DNA from: Streptomyces brasiliensis
Lineage (GTDB): Bacteria; Actinomycetota; Actinomycetes; Streptomycetales; Streptomycetaceae
Assembly (NCBI RefSeq): GCF_014647875.1
Contig: NZ_BMQA01000053.1
Coordinates: 1 to 44,857, forward strand
Direction: 5' to 3'
Length of the DNA stretch: 44,857 nucleotides
The first letter of the stretch is position 1. Each line of letters begins with the position of its first letter. Below are positions 22,517 to 31,049 of this stretch, in pieces. A model generated the notes under the pieces. That model was not told the origin of the DNA. It ran no database searches and saw only the letters and a program-made list of their open reading frames with translations. A program made the position numbers and the translations under genes.

Positions 22517-22528
22517 GGGGCAAGACTA
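22517..22528 (-). promoter_or_regulatory. Probable leaderless promoter of the TetR gene (-10 TAGTCT)
   Basis: On the minus strand TAGTCT (22528-22523), six bases, then the ATG at 22516, with no Shine-Dalgarno. Same arrangement as mqnA. Confidence 0.5.
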
Positions 22529-22554
22529 GTTGGGCCCCGCGGCACCCGGGCCGG

Positions 22555-22854
22555 TCAGGAGGTCTGGCCCTGCGCCCGCGCCGCGTCGTCGGCCACGTCC
22601 TCCTGGTTGCGGTTGGCCTCCAGGTTGGCCTTCACCCGGTCGACCTTCTGCACGATCCGCACCGACGCCCGGTCCCGCTCCTTGCGCAGCACCACCCAGC
22701 TGATCGGCGCCGAGAGCACCATGGAGAGCAGCAGCACCCACAGGAAGTTGGCGTCGCCGAAGCCACGCGGGAAGATCCCGGAGTAGACGGCTCCCCAGAC
22801 GACCACGAAGCAGCCGGCGAAGATGCCGAGGCGCATCAGCGTGTAGCGAAGCAT
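22555..22854 (-). CDS. DUF4229 membrane protein (99 aa)
   Basis: A short protein with two membrane helices at about residues 3-26 and 37-56 and a charged cytoplasmic C-terminal tail (KERDRASVRIVQKVDRVKAN). This matches the small actinobacterial DUF4229 family, whose function is unknown. It lies between the TetR and GNAT genes on the same strand, after the GNAT terminator. Confidence 0.85.
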   Translation of the reverse strand: MLRYTLMRLGIFAGCFVVVWGAVYSGIFPRGFGDANFLWVLLLSMVLSAPISWVVLRKERDRASVRIVQKVDRVKANLEANRNQEDVADDAARAQGQTS

Positions 22855-22913
22855 CTCAATCCAGTCTTCCGAATCGTAAGAATCCTAAATGGGGCACCGT
22901 CCAGTGAAGCACG

Positions 22914-22945
22914 GCGCGGACCCGATCTTGCAGGCGGGTCCGCGC
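22914..22945 (-). terminator. Terminator of the GNAT gene / mqnE unit
   Basis: GCGCGGACCCG (22914-22924) and CGGGTCCGCGC (22935-22945) form an 11-bp stem with a 10-base loop, beginning three bases after the acetyltransferase stop on the minus strand. Confidence 0.85.
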
Positions 22946-22947
22946 GG

Positions 22948-23472
22948 TCACAGCAGCGGCAGCAGCATCGTGATGTCGTCGCGGTCGTCACCCGGCGCGA
23001 CGCGGATCGCGCCCGGCACCCGACCGACCTCCTTGTAACCGCAGGAGGCGTAGAAGCGCTCGAGGCCGGTCCCGCCCCGGCAGGTGAGCCGTATCGCCTG
23101 TATGCCGTCCCATCCCGAGACGGCCCGCTCCGCCGCCGCGAGCAGGTCGCGGCCGTAGCCGCGGCCCTGGTGGCCGGGGTGCACCATCACCGTGTAGAGC
23201 CACACCCAGTGCCGCATCAGCCGGTGGGTGTTGTGCGTGATGAACGCCGTCGCGGCGACCGCCCCGGTCTCGTCCCGGCCCACCAGCAGCCGGGTGCGGC
23301 CCTCGGCCATGGCCGTGAGGTGCCGCAGCAGCTCGGGGCGTATGTCGTCGGCGGTCACGGGCGGTACGAACCCGACGGAGCCGCCCGCGTTCGACACGTC
23401 GGCCCACAGCGTGAGCACGCCGTCCCGCAGGGCGGGCGTGACCGCCGGGTCCAGCTCGAAGGTCAGGGCCAC
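22948..23472 (-). CDS. GNAT-family N-acetyltransferase (174 aa)
   Basis: Acetyl-CoA-binding motif A is clear: WLYTVMVHPGHQGRGYGRDLL, with the Q/R-x-x-G-x-G/A loop (QGRGYG). Motif B (LERFYASCGYKEVGR) follows. I chose GTG 23472, five bases after the mqnE stop; the frame stays open upstream but there it is antisense-like noise inside mqnE. No strong ribosome-binding site precedes it, so translation probably depends on coupling with mqnE. The substrate is unknown, and a link to menaquinone is not implied beyond position. Confidence 0.88.
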   Translation of the reverse strand: MALTFELDPAVTPALRDGVLTLWADVSNAGGSVGFVPPVTADDIRPELLRHLTAMAEGRTRLLVGRDETGAVAATAFITHNTHRLMRHWVWLYTVMVHPGHQGRGYGRDLLAAAERAVSGWDGIQAIRLTCRGGTGLERFYASCGYKEVGRVPGAIRVAPGDDRDDITMLLPLL

Positions 23473-23476
23473 CGCG

Positions 23477-24640
23477 TCACACCCGCATCGGCTGCGGCGA
23501 CTCGCGGAGCAGCGGGTCGGGACCGTCGTACTCGCGGATGATCTCGTAGCGCGTGTTGCGCTCCACCGGACGGAAGCCCGCCTCGCGGATGAGGTCCAGC
23601 AGGTCCTCGCGGGTGAGCTTGTTCGGCGTGCCGAAGTTGTCCGCGTCGTGCGTGATCTTGTACTCGACGACCGAGCCGTCCATGTCGTCCGCACCGTGCT
23701 GCAGCGCCAGCTGCGCGGTCTGCACACCGTGCATCACCCAGAAGACCTTGACGTGCGGGACGTTGTCGAACAGCAGCCGCGAGACCGCGAAGGTCTTGAG
23801 GGCCTCGGCACCGGTCGCCATCTGCGTCCGGGCCTGGAGGCGGTTGCGGATCTTGCCGTCCTTCATGTCGACGAAGTCGTGCTGGTAGCGCAGCGGGATG
23901 AAGACCTGGAAGCCGTTCGTCTCGTCCTGCAGCTCACGGAGCCTGAGCACGTGGTCCACGCGGTGGCGCGGCTCCTCGATGTGGCCGTAGAGCATGGTGC
24001 ACGGAGTCTTGAGGCCCTTCTCGTGCGCCAGGCGGTGGATGCGCGACCAGTCCTCCCAGTGGGTCCGGTGGTCGACGATGTGCTGCCGGACCTCCCAGTC
24101 GAAGATCTCCGCACCGCCGCCGGTGAGCGACTCCAGGCCGGCGTCGATCAGTTCGTCGAGGATCTCGGAGGCGCTCAGGCCGGAGATCGTCTCGAAGTGG
24201 TGGATCTCGGTCGCGGTGAACGCCTTCAGCGAGACGTTCGGAAGGGCGGCCTTCAGCTCGCGCAGCGAACGCGGGTAGTAGCGCCAGGGCAGGTTCGGGT
24301 GCAGGCCGTTGACGATGTGCAGCTCGGTGAGGTTCTCCGACTCCATCGCCTTGGCGAGCTTCACCGCCTCCTCGATGCGCATCGTGTACGCGTCCTTCTC
24401 GCCCGGCTTGCGCTGGAACGAGCAGTACGCGCAGGACGCGGTGCACACGTTCGTCATGTTGAGGTGGCGGTTGACGTTGAAGTGGACGACGTCGCCGTTC
24501 TTCCGCGTCCGCACCTCGTGCGCGAGTCCGCCGAGCCAGGCCAGGTCGTCCGACTCGTACAGCGCGATGCCGTCCTCACGGGTCAGGCGCACGCCCTCCC
24601 GTACCTTGTCCTCCAGCTCGCGCTTGAGCCCGACGTCCAT
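23477..24640 (-). CDS. mqnE: Aminofutalosine synthase MqnE, radical SAM (387 aa)
   Basis: Joins 3-enolpyruvylbenzoate (the MqnA product) with the adenosyl part of SAM to give aminofutalosine. The radical-SAM cluster motif CxxxCxxC is at Cys66, Cys70 and Cys73 (CTASCAYC). The start ATG 24640 follows GAGAAAGG; the longer upstream frame has no support. Length is typical. It is followed closely by the GNAT gene and preceded by the AsnC-family gene, all on the minus strand. Together with mqnA at 11029 it gives the first two futalosine steps. Confidence 0.96.
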   Translation of the reverse strand: MDVGLKRELEDKVREGVRLTREDGIALYESDDLAWLGGLAHEVRTRKNGDVVHFNVNRHLNMTNVCTASCAYCSFQRKPGEKDAYTMRIEEAVKLAKAMESENLTELHIVNGLHPNLPWRYYPRSLRELKAALPNVSLKAFTATEIHHFETISGLSASEILDELIDAGLESLTGGGAEIFDWEVRQHIVDHRTHWEDWSRIHRLAHEKGLKTPCTMLYGHIEEPRHRVDHVLRLRELQDETNGFQVFIPLRYQHDFVDMKDGKIRNRLQARTQMATGAEALKTFAVSRLLFDNVPHVKVFWVMHGVQTAQLALQHGADDMDGSVVEYKITHDADNFGTPNKLTREDLLDLIREAGFRPVERNTRYEIIREYDGPDPLLRESPQPMRV

Positions 24641-24720
24641 GCCCACACCTTTCTCCGACGACCCCCAACCGTACGCCCCCACCCTTCGGGCGGGAGGTGC
24701 CCCCATACGGCGCTTCGCGC

Positions 24721-25176
24721 CTAGACCTCTTCGGGAAGTTCCCCGACCCGGTTCTCCCACTTCGTGGACAGCACGATCGTGGTACGGGTCCGGGAGACGC
24801 CCTTGGTGCCGCTGAGCCGCCGGATGATCCGCTCCAGGCCGTCGACGTCGGTCGCGCGGACCTTGAGCATGAAGGAGTCGTCGCCCGCGATGAACCAGCA
24901 GTCCTCGATCTCGGACAGGTCCTTGAGCCTGCGCGCCACGTCCTCGTGGTCGGCGGCGTCGGAGAGCGAGATGCCGATCAGGGCGGTGACACCGAGGCCG
25001 AGCGACGCGGCGTCCACGGTGGCGCGGTAGCCGGTGATGACGCCGGCCGCCTCGAGCCGGTTGATGCGGTCGGTGACGCTGGGTCCCGACAGACCGACGA
25101 GGCGTCCCAGCTCCGCGTAGGAGGCCCGGCCGTTCTCCCTCAGAGCCTGGATGAGCTGCCTGTCCACCGCGTCCAT
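24721..25176 (-). CDS. AsnC/Lrp-family transcriptional regulator (151 aa)
   Basis: The N-terminal helix-turn-helix DRQLIQALRENGRASYAELGRLVGLSGPSVTDRINRLE spans residues 5-42. The C-terminal RAM effector domain (about 65-140) includes the typical DSFMLKVRATDVDGLE. I start it at ATG 25176, after GGAAGG at about ten bases; a GTG at 25215 is possible. It lies between mqnM and mqnE, in the same direction. It may respond to an amino acid, and control of the menaquinone genes is an open possibility. A 5-bp stem (24709-24721) at its stop codon could be a weak terminator. Confidence 0.93.
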   Translation of the reverse strand: MDAVDRQLIQALRENGRASYAELGRLVGLSGPSVTDRINRLEAAGVITGYRATVDAASLGLGVTALIGISLSDAADHEDVARRLKDLSEIEDCWFIAGDDSFMLKVRATDVDGLERIIRRLSGTKGVSRTRTTIVLSTKWENRVGELPEEV

Positions 25177-25248
25177 GCGATCGAAGCCTTCCGATGAGAA
25201 TCCTGCAGAGTTCACGAAGTCATGAGTGCCGCGGAGGCCGTGTGATGC

Positions 25249-25923
25249 TCACTCGGTCCGCGAGGCGCCGCCGAGGTCGCCCGCCCAGCGGCGGTAGAGG
25301 CCGTGCGCCACACCCGCCGCGTCGAGGACCCGTCCCGCGACGAAGTCCACCAGGTCCTGGATGTGGGTCGCTCCCGCGTAGAAGGCCGGCGAGGCGGGTA
25401 CGACGGTCGCGCCCGCGTCGTCCAGGGTCACCAGGTGCCGCAGCGTCTGGCCGTTCAGCGGGGTCTCCCGTACGGACACCACCAGCGTGCGCCGCTCCTT
25501 CAGGGTCACGCTCGCCGCCCGTTGCAGCAGGTCCTTCGACAGGCCGAGCGCGACACCGGCCACGGCGGCGGTGGAGGCGGGCACGATCAACATGCCCTTC
25601 GCCGGGTACGACCCCGAGGACGGGCCGGCGGCGAGGTCGCCTGCGTTCCAGTACCGCACCGCGTCGAGGTCCCCGGCGAACGCGAGGGGCTTCCCGTCGG
25701 CCCCGCGCGACAGCCATTCACCCAGGTCGTCCTGCCAGTGGGCGTCCCGGAAGGCGATGCCGGTCTCGTCGAGCAGCGTGAGCCGCGAGGCCCGGCTGAC
25801 CACCAGGTCCACGTGCTCGCCGGCGGCGAGGAGCGCGCGCAGCACGGCGGCTGCATAGGGCGTACCGGAGGCACCGGACACCCCTACGATCCAAGGCGTG
25901 CGCTGCCTTTCTCCTGCGTTCAC
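25249..25923 (-). CDS. mqnM: UbiX-family flavin prenyltransferase, menaquinone pathway (MqnM) (224 aa)
   Basis: UbiX enzymes prenylate FMN to make the prenylated-FMN cofactor of UbiD-type decarboxylases. The N-terminal Rossmann-like block WIVGVSGASGTPYA, the PASTAAVAGVALGLSKDLL region and RRTLVVSVRETPLN are family hallmarks. It lies with a UbiD homologue (mqnL) and a UbiA homologue (mqnP) on the same strand. The three are known in Streptomyces as the late futalosine-pathway genes mqnM, mqnL and mqnP (established knowledge, recalled). A 165-bp gap with no evident gene separates it from mqnP. Confidence 0.93.
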   Translation of the reverse strand: MNAGERQRTPWIVGVSGASGTPYAAAVLRALLAAGEHVDLVVSRASRLTLLDETGIAFRDAHWQDDLGEWLSRGADGKPLAFAGDLDAVRYWNAGDLAAGPSSGSYPAKGMLIVPASTAAVAGVALGLSKDLLQRAASVTLKERRTLVVSVRETPLNGQTLRHLVTLDDAGATVVPASPAFYAGATHIQDLVDFVAGRVLDAAGVAHGLYRRWAGDLGGASRTE

Positions 25924-26088
25924 ACCTTGAGCGTACCGGTGAGACGGGATGTACTCAGGACCGGTCGGCTGCCTCGGGATCCACGGGAGGGGAACCGGGG
26001 CCGGGATTCCGGAGCGTGACGAGGTGGCCCGTACGAGGATCGGAGATCAGGTGGTTCGGGAGGCCGCGAGATCGGGGCCGCACCGCAT

Positions 26089-26991
26089 TCAGACGGTCAG
26101 ACCCCGAACCAGAAGATCGAGCAGCGCGCAGACGAACAGGGCGATTCCGATGAACCCGTTGACGCTGAAGAACGCCCTGTTCAGCCGTGACAGGTCATGC
26201 GGCCGCACGATCGTGTGCTCGTAGCCGAACGCGACCGCGACGACGATCAGACCCAGCCAGAAGAAGGCGCCGGCGTCGGTGGCCAGGGCGTACCAGACGA
26301 ACAGGGCCGTGGTCACGAGGTGGCAGGCGCGGGCGCCCCAGATCGCCGCCGGGATGCCGAAGCGGGCCGGGACGGACAGGACGCCGATCGCCCGGTCGGT
26401 CTCGACGTCCTGGCAGGCGTAGATCAGGTCGAAGCCGCCGATCCAGATGCCGACGGCCAGGCCCAGGATCATCGCGGTCCAGGACCACTCGCCGCTGATC
26501 GCCAGCCAGCCGCCGACCGGGCCCATCGACTGCGCGAGACCCAGGATGGCCTGCGGGAAGTTCGTGAACCTCTTGCCGTACGGGTACACCACCATCGGGA
26601 TCACCGCGATGGGCGCCAGGGCCAGACACAGCGGGTTGAGCAGGGCCGCCGCGCCCAGGAAGATCACCAGGGCGATCAGCGCGCCGGTCCAGGCGTGCCG
26701 TACGGACATCGCGCCGGTGACCAACTCGCGGTGCGCGGTGCGCGGGTTGCGGGCGTCGATCTCGCGGTCGATGATCCGGTTGACGGCCATCGCGAACGTG
26801 CGCAGCCCCACCATGCAAATGGTGACCAGGAGCAGCCGGCCCCAGTGGATGTTCCTGTCCCACTCGAACATCGCGGTCAGCGAAGCGATGTACGCGAAGG
26901 GCAGCGCGAAGACGGAGTGTTCGATCATCACCAGGCGCAGGAACGCCTTTGTGCGTCCTGGCTGCGAAATCGCAGCGGAGGCGCTGCTCAC
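26089..26991 (-). CDS. mqnP: UbiA-family prenyltransferase, menaquinone pathway (MqnP) (300 aa)
   Basis: Integral membrane polyprenyltransferase with about eight helices. Both prenyl diphosphate/Mg-binding motifs are present: NRIIDREID (71-79) and DVETD (195-199). It attaches the isoprenoid chain to the aromatic intermediate of the futalosine pathway. The start GTG 26991 overlaps the TGA of mqnL (GTGA), showing translational coupling. The last two helices and a short hydrophilic tail lie before the stop. This gene, mqnL and mqnM supply the late steps, while mqnA and mqnE supply the early ones. Confidence 0.95.
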   Translation of the reverse strand: MSSASAAISQPGRTKAFLRLVMIEHSVFALPFAYIASLTAMFEWDRNIHWGRLLLVTICMVGLRTFAMAVNRIIDREIDARNPRTAHRELVTGAMSVRHAWTGALIALVIFLGAAALLNPLCLALAPIAVIPMVVYPYGKRFTNFPQAILGLAQSMGPVGGWLAISGEWSWTAMILGLAVGIWIGGFDLIYACQDVETDRAIGVLSVPARFGIPAAIWGARACHLVTTALFVWYALATDAGAFFWLGLIVVAVAFGYEHTIVRPHDLSRLNRAFFSVNGFIGIALFVCALLDLLVRGLTV

Positions 26992-28445
26992 AGGCCGTAC
27001 TCCTTCCACCGGCGGTCGACCTTCGCCGCCGTCTGCGGGTCGGACAGCACCATCTCGGGCCAGCCGCCGTCCCGGGTATAGCCCTCCTCGGGCCACTTCC
27101 TGGTCGCGTCGATCCCCGCCTTGCCGCCCCAGAACTGCTGGTAGGAGGCGTGGTCGAGGTGATCGACGGGACCTTCCACGACCGTGAGGTCACGGGCGTA
27201 GTCCGTGTTGCCGAGGGCCCGCCAGGCAACCTCGTGCAGATCGTGCACATCGCAGTCGGCGTCGACGACCACGATCAGTTTGGTCAGGGACATCATGTGC
27301 GCCCCCCAGACCGCATGCATCACCTTCTGGGCATGCTTCGGGTACCTCTTGTCGATCGAGATGATCGCACAGTTGTGGAAACCACCGGCCTCGGGCAGGT
27401 GGTAGTCCACGATGTCCGGAACGATGATCTTGAGGAGCGGGAGGAAGAACCGCTCCGTCGCACGGCCGAGAGGTCCGTCCTCCGTCGGGGGCCGGCCTAC
27501 GACGATCGATTGCAGCAGCGGTCGGCGCCGCATCGTCACGCAGTCGATCCGCAGCGCCGGGAAGGGCTCCTGCGGGGTGTAGAAGCCGGTGTGGTCGCCG
27601 AAGGGACCCTCCGGCAGCATCTCGCCGGGCTCCAGCCAGCCCTCCAGGACGACCTCGGCGTTCGCCGGGACCTGGAGCGGCACGGTCTTGCAGTCGACCA
27701 TCTCGATCCGCTTGCCCGCGATGAACCCGGCGAAGAGGTACTCGTCGATGTCGCCGGGCAGCGGCGCGGTGGAGGCGTACGTCACGGCGGGCGGGCAGCC
27801 GAAGGCGATGGCGACCGGCAGCCGCTCGCCCCTCTTCGCGGCCACCTGGTAGTGGCTGCGGCTGTCCTTGTGGATCTGCCAGTGCATGCCGATGGTGCGC
27901 TTGTCGTGGCGCTGGAGCCGGTACAGGCCGAGGTTGCGGATGCCCGTCTCCGGGTCCTTGGTGTGGGTGAGCCCGAGGTTGAAGAAGGAACCGCCGTCCT
28001 GGGGCCAGGTGAACAGCGCCGGGAGCCGGTCCAGGTCGACCTCGTCGCCGTGCAGGACGACCTCCTGCACCGGGGCGCTGTCGGACTTCACCTTCTTCGG
28101 CGGGACGTGCGCCATCGCGCCGAGCTTCCCGAAGGCCTCGCGCACACCGACGAAGCCGTGCGGCAGCTCGGGCCGCAGCAGGCCGCCGATCTTGTCGCTG
28201 ATCTCGCCGTACGACTTCAGGCCGAGGGCCTTGAGCAGGCGCCGGTCGGTCCCGAAGACGTTCATCGCGAGGGGCATCGCCGAGCCCTTCACGTTCTCGA
28301 AGAGCAGCGCGGGCCCCTGGGCCTTCTGCACCCGGTCGACGATCTCCCCGACCTCCAGATACGGGTCGACCTCGGCCTTGATGCGCTTGAGGTCGCCCTC
28401 GCGCTCCAGCGCCCTGAGCAGGGAGCGAAGATCGTCGTAAGCCAT
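26988..28445 (-). CDS. mqnL: UbiD-family decarboxylase, menaquinone pathway (MqnL) (485 aa)
   Basis: UbiD-type prenylated-FMN-dependent decarboxylase. The N-terminal DDLRSLLRALEREGDLKRI, the metal/phosphate-site region around NLGLYRLQRHDKRTIGMHWQIHKD and the EDGPLGRATERFF segment are typical; length 485 is normal. It removes the carboxyl group of the futalosine-derived naphthoquinone precursor. The ATG at 28445 has neither a good ribosome-binding site nor a clear -10; GATACT eight bases before it is -10-like, so a leaderless start is possible. First gene of the mqnL-mqnP-mqnM series and divergent from the PLD-N protein. Confidence 0.95.
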   Translation of the reverse strand: MAYDDLRSLLRALEREGDLKRIKAEVDPYLEVGEIVDRVQKAQGPALLFENVKGSAMPLAMNVFGTDRRLLKALGLKSYGEISDKIGGLLRPELPHGFVGVREAFGKLGAMAHVPPKKVKSDSAPVQEVVLHGDEVDLDRLPALFTWPQDGGSFFNLGLTHTKDPETGIRNLGLYRLQRHDKRTIGMHWQIHKDSRSHYQVAAKRGERLPVAIAFGCPPAVTYASTAPLPGDIDEYLFAGFIAGKRIEMVDCKTVPLQVPANAEVVLEGWLEPGEMLPEGPFGDHTGFYTPQEPFPALRIDCVTMRRRPLLQSIVVGRPPTEDGPLGRATERFFLPLLKIIVPDIVDYHLPEAGGFHNCAIISIDKRYPKHAQKVMHAVWGAHMMSLTKLIVVVDADCDVHDLHEVAWRALGNTDYARDLTVVEGPVDHLDHASYQQFWGGKAGIDATRKWPEEGYTRDGGWPEMVLSDPQTAAKVDRRWKEYGL

Positions 28446-28532
28446 GGGGTCCAGTATCCCCGAGCCGCTACCCTGGCCCCGTCACGGGGCCGGGTGAGGG
28501 CCCAACCATCAATTCCAGGGGGCTTTTCCGCC

Positions 28533-28922
28533 ATGTTCAGGCTGCTGATGTACCTCGTGCCGCTGGCGCTGACGATCTTCGCGCTCATCGACTGCCTGAA
28601 CACGCCCGAGGACGAGGCACGGCACCTACCCAAGATCGCCTGGGTGTTCATCATCCTGCTCTTCTGGATCGTCGGCCCGATCGTCTGGCTCGCCGCGGGC
28701 AAGGTCCGGCAACCGCCGGTGAGCGGCCGCACCCCCTCGGAGTGGCACGCCAACCACCGCTTCGACCAGGTCGCCCCGGACGACGACCCCGCGTTCCTGC
28801 GCTCCCTCGCCGAGGTGAACAAGCGCGACGAGCAGCTCCTGAAGAACTGGGAGGCCGACCTGCGCCGCCGCGAGGAGGAACTGCGCCGCAAGGAGACGGG
28901 CGGGGAGCCGAAGGACAGCTGA
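28533..28922 (+). CDS. PLD nuclease N-terminal domain (PLDc_N) membrane protein (129 aa)
   Basis: Two membrane helices (about 3-20 and 33-55) with the PLDc_N pattern (YLVPLALTIFALIDCL, then KIAWVFIILLFWIVGPIVWLA) and no downstream phospholipase domain. The C-terminal cytoplasmic tail is a charged helix (about 85-125, probably a coiled coil). AGGGGG lies upstream of the ATG at 28533. It is found in many actinobacteria; its function is not known. Upstream, divergent from mqnL. Confidence 0.88.
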   Translation: MFRLLMYLVPLALTIFALIDCLNTPEDEARHLPKIAWVFIILLFWIVGPIVWLAAGKVRQPPVSGRTPSEWHANHRFDQVAPDDDPAFLRSLAEVNKRDEQLLKNWEADLRRREEELRRKETGGEPKDS

Positions 28923-28956
28923 GGCTGCGCGGCACCGGAGTCCGTTCACGCGGTGC

Positions 28957-29589
28957 TCAGACGGGAGTGCCGCCGACGTCGTCGTGAGCCGGCTCCTCGT
29001 GCACCACCCTGATGTACCGGGCGTTCTCCTCCCCGTACGCCTTCTCGATGAGCGGCGTGGCCGTGTCGGGATCGTCGACCCCGACACGGACGAACCCGCG
29101 CTCGTCCACGCCGACTTCGCGCATGGCGAAGGTGCCGTCCCAGCGCTTCGTGTCGGCCACGACGCGATCGGAGAGGGCGTCGAGCGTCTTGCGGTTCACG
29201 TCGGTGTCGTGCAGCCGGACGGTCGTGCCCCGTACGGCGAGGCCGCAGATCTCGGCGTCGAAGGCGTCGGAGGGAATGCGCCACACGTCGGCGGCCTGGT
29301 CGTCCTCGTCGACGGCGAGCCCGGTGAAGACGTCGGGGTGGCGCCGGGGCGCCACCTGATCGATGCGCATGACGAGGCGCAGGGCGGCGGTCACGCCGCG
29401 TCCGTCGGGAAGGCTGCTGACGGGACGGGTGCCGACACACTTCGTCCCGGCGTCGCCCTTGCGGAGACCGCCACCGTCGTCGGCGCCCAGGTTCCGCAGT
29501 CCGTCCACGGTCAGAGCGGCCGCCACGGCTACGGCGACGACCGCGAGGGCCACGCCGAGCCACATGACGGACCGTGCGCGCTTGTTCAT
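28957..29589 (-). CDS. Membrane-anchored hypothetical protein (210 aa)
   Basis: One N-terminal helix (about residues 9-27) with preceding Arg residues, so a signal anchor with the bulk outside the cell. The outer domain has two Cys (in CVGTRPVSSL and EICGLAVRG) that could form a disulfide. No enzyme motif is recognised. The 3' end faces the PLDc_N gene across a small 6-bp hairpin (28932-28956). It may form a unit with the ArsR gene upstream (54-bp gap). Confidence 0.78.
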   Translation of the reverse strand: MNKRARSVMWLGVALAVVAVAVAAALTVDGLRNLGADDGGGLRKGDAGTKCVGTRPVSSLPDGRGVTAALRLVMRIDQVAPRRHPDVFTGLAVDEDDQAADVWRIPSDAFDAEICGLAVRGTTVRLHDTDVNRKTLDALSDRVVADTKRWDGTFAMREVGVDERGFVRVGVDDPDTATPLIEKAYGEENARYIRVVHEEPAHDDVGGTPV

Positions 29590-29643
29590 GTCCCCTCCTC
29601 CGCTCCGGGTCCGTGACTGGGACGCCGGAGGGGGCGAGGACGT

Positions 29644-29976
29644 TCAGACGGCCGGGTCGTCCCGCAGAACGAGCTCCAGCAGCCCCGGGAAACGTGCCTC
29701 GAACTCGGCCCTGCGCAGCCGGTTGACCCGCCTCGGCCCCTCGTCCCGCTGCTCGACGAGGCCCGCGCCGCGCAGTACGGCGAAGTGATGGCTGAGTGCC
29801 GCCTTGCCGACCGGCACGTCGAAACTGCCGCAGCTGCGCGACCACTCCACTGAACCCGCCAACTCCCTGACGAGACTGAGCCGTACGGGATCGGCCAGTG
29901 CCGCGAGGGCGGTCTGGACGGAGACGTCCTCGGGGTGGATGTGCTCGGGGGCGGTCCGATGACTGGCGGTGGCCAC
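29644..29976 (-). CDS. ArsR-family transcriptional regulator (110 aa)
   Basis: Winged helix-turn-helix over about residues 20-95: ALAALADPVRLSLVRELAG, then VGKAALSHHFAVLRGAGLVEQRDEG, the ArsR signature. Cysteine metal ligands of the ArsR/SmtB type are absent apart from one Cys (C49), so a non-metal or redox signal is likely. The start is GTG 29976, with GAGGAGG five bases before it. It is divergent from the quinone oxidoreductase, with three operator-like half-sites between them. Confidence 0.9.
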   Translation of the reverse strand: MATASHRTAPEHIHPEDVSVQTALAALADPVRLSLVRELAGSVEWSRSCGSFDVPVGKAALSHHFAVLRGAGLVEQRDEGPRRVNRLRRAEFEARFPGLLELVLRDDPAV

Positions 29977-30005
29977 GCCGTCCTCCTCGCCGTGTCACGG
30001 TTGCC

Positions 30006-30059
30006 GAGTGTTCGATGAAAACCATACACTCGCGAGTGTTCGCCTCTCACCGAACACTC
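30006..30059. promoter_or_regulatory. Three-half-site operator between ArsR and oxidoreductase genes
   Basis: GAGTGTTCG at 30006-30014 and 30034-30042, and its reverse complement CGAACACTC at 30051-30059. ACACTCGCGAGTGT (30026-30039) is a perfect 14-bp palindrome that includes part of the second copy. Placement in the 104-bp divergent gap makes this the expected ArsR binding region. Confidence 0.7.
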
Positions 30060-30080
30060 AGTGAAGGATGCTGGTGTGCC

Positions 30081-31049
30081 ATGCGCGCGGTCGAGTTCCA
30101 GGAGTACGGCGGTCCCGAGGTACTGAAGGTCGTGGCGGCCGAGGTCCCCGAACCGGGGCCCGGTCAGGTGAGCGTCGACGTGGCGTACACCGGCGTGAAC
30201 TTCGCTGATCTGAAGGCCCGTTCGGAGGGCTACCGGGTGCCGGTCCTGCCCTTCGTCCCGGGTCTGGAGGCCTCCGGCCGTGTCCGCGCGGTGGGCGCCG
30301 GGGTCGAGGGACTGACCGTCGGCCAGGAGGTTGCGGCCCTGACCGAGGGCGGCGCGTACGCCGATGTGGTCGTGGCCGACGCGACGACGGTCTTCCCGGT
30401 GCCGTCCGGCGTCGACCTGCGCACGGCGGCCACCTTGCCGACGGTACTGCCGACGGCGTACGCCCTGGTCCACTCGGTGGGCCGTCTCCAGCCCGGCGAG
30501 ACGCTCCTCGTCCAGGGCGCGGCGGGCGGAGTGGGCACGGTGGTCGGGCAGTTGGCGCGGGCCGCAGGCGCGGGGGCGGTGTTCGGCGTGGTGTCCTCGG
30601 CGCCCAAGGCGGCGTACGCGCGTGAGCACGGCTACGACGAGGTGTTCGTCGGCGCCTTCCAGGAACCGGTGCTGGAGGCGACCGGCGGCCGGGGCGTCGA
30701 CCTCGCCCTCGACCCCGTGGGCGGCGCGACCCTGCGCGCGAGCCTGGCCTCACTGGCCGTCTTCGGCCGCCTGGTCTCCTTCGGCAACGCGAGCTCGGAG
30801 GCGCCGTGGAGCGTGGGGCAGCCCGAGCTCTATCCCCTCGGCATCTCGGTCGCCGGCTTCTCCATCCTGACCCTGGCGAAGACGGCCCCGGACCGGCTCC
30901 GTGACCTGGCCGAACGCGCCTTCGCGACGGCGGTCGACGGCACGGTGTCCCTGCCGGTGACGGCCGAGTTCACCCTGGAGGAGGCGGTTGAGGCGCACCG
31001 GCTGATGGGCGCTCGGACCAGCACCGGGAAGCTGCTGCTCCGGCTCTAG
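30081..31049 (+). CDS. Zinc-independent quinone oxidoreductase / MDR-family NADPH oxidoreductase (322 aa)
   Basis: Medium-chain dehydrogenase/reductase of the quinone oxidoreductase type: substrate domain at 1-125, then the NADPH-binding Rossmann domain with GAAGGVG at 146-152. No structural or catalytic zinc cysteines are present. It reduces quinones or enones with NADPH. The start ATG 30081 follows GTGAAGGATG at a short distance; the upstream frame is not supported. It is divergently arranged with the ArsR gene and probably repressed by it. It ends by overlapping the DUF397 gene by four bases (convergent). Confidence 0.92.
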   Translation: MRAVEFQEYGGPEVLKVVAAEVPEPGPGQVSVDVAYTGVNFADLKARSEGYRVPVLPFVPGLEASGRVRAVGAGVEGLTVGQEVAALTEGGAYADVVVADATTVFPVPSGVDLRTAATLPTVLPTAYALVHSVGRLQPGETLLVQGAAGGVGTVVGQLARAAGAGAVFGVVSSAPKAAYAREHGYDEVFVGAFQEPVLEATGGRGVDLALDPVGGATLRASLASLAVFGRLVSFGNASSEAPWSVGQPELYPLGISVAGFSILTLAKTAPDRLRDLAERAFATAVDGTVSLPVTAEFTLEEAVEAHRLMGARTSTGKLLLRL

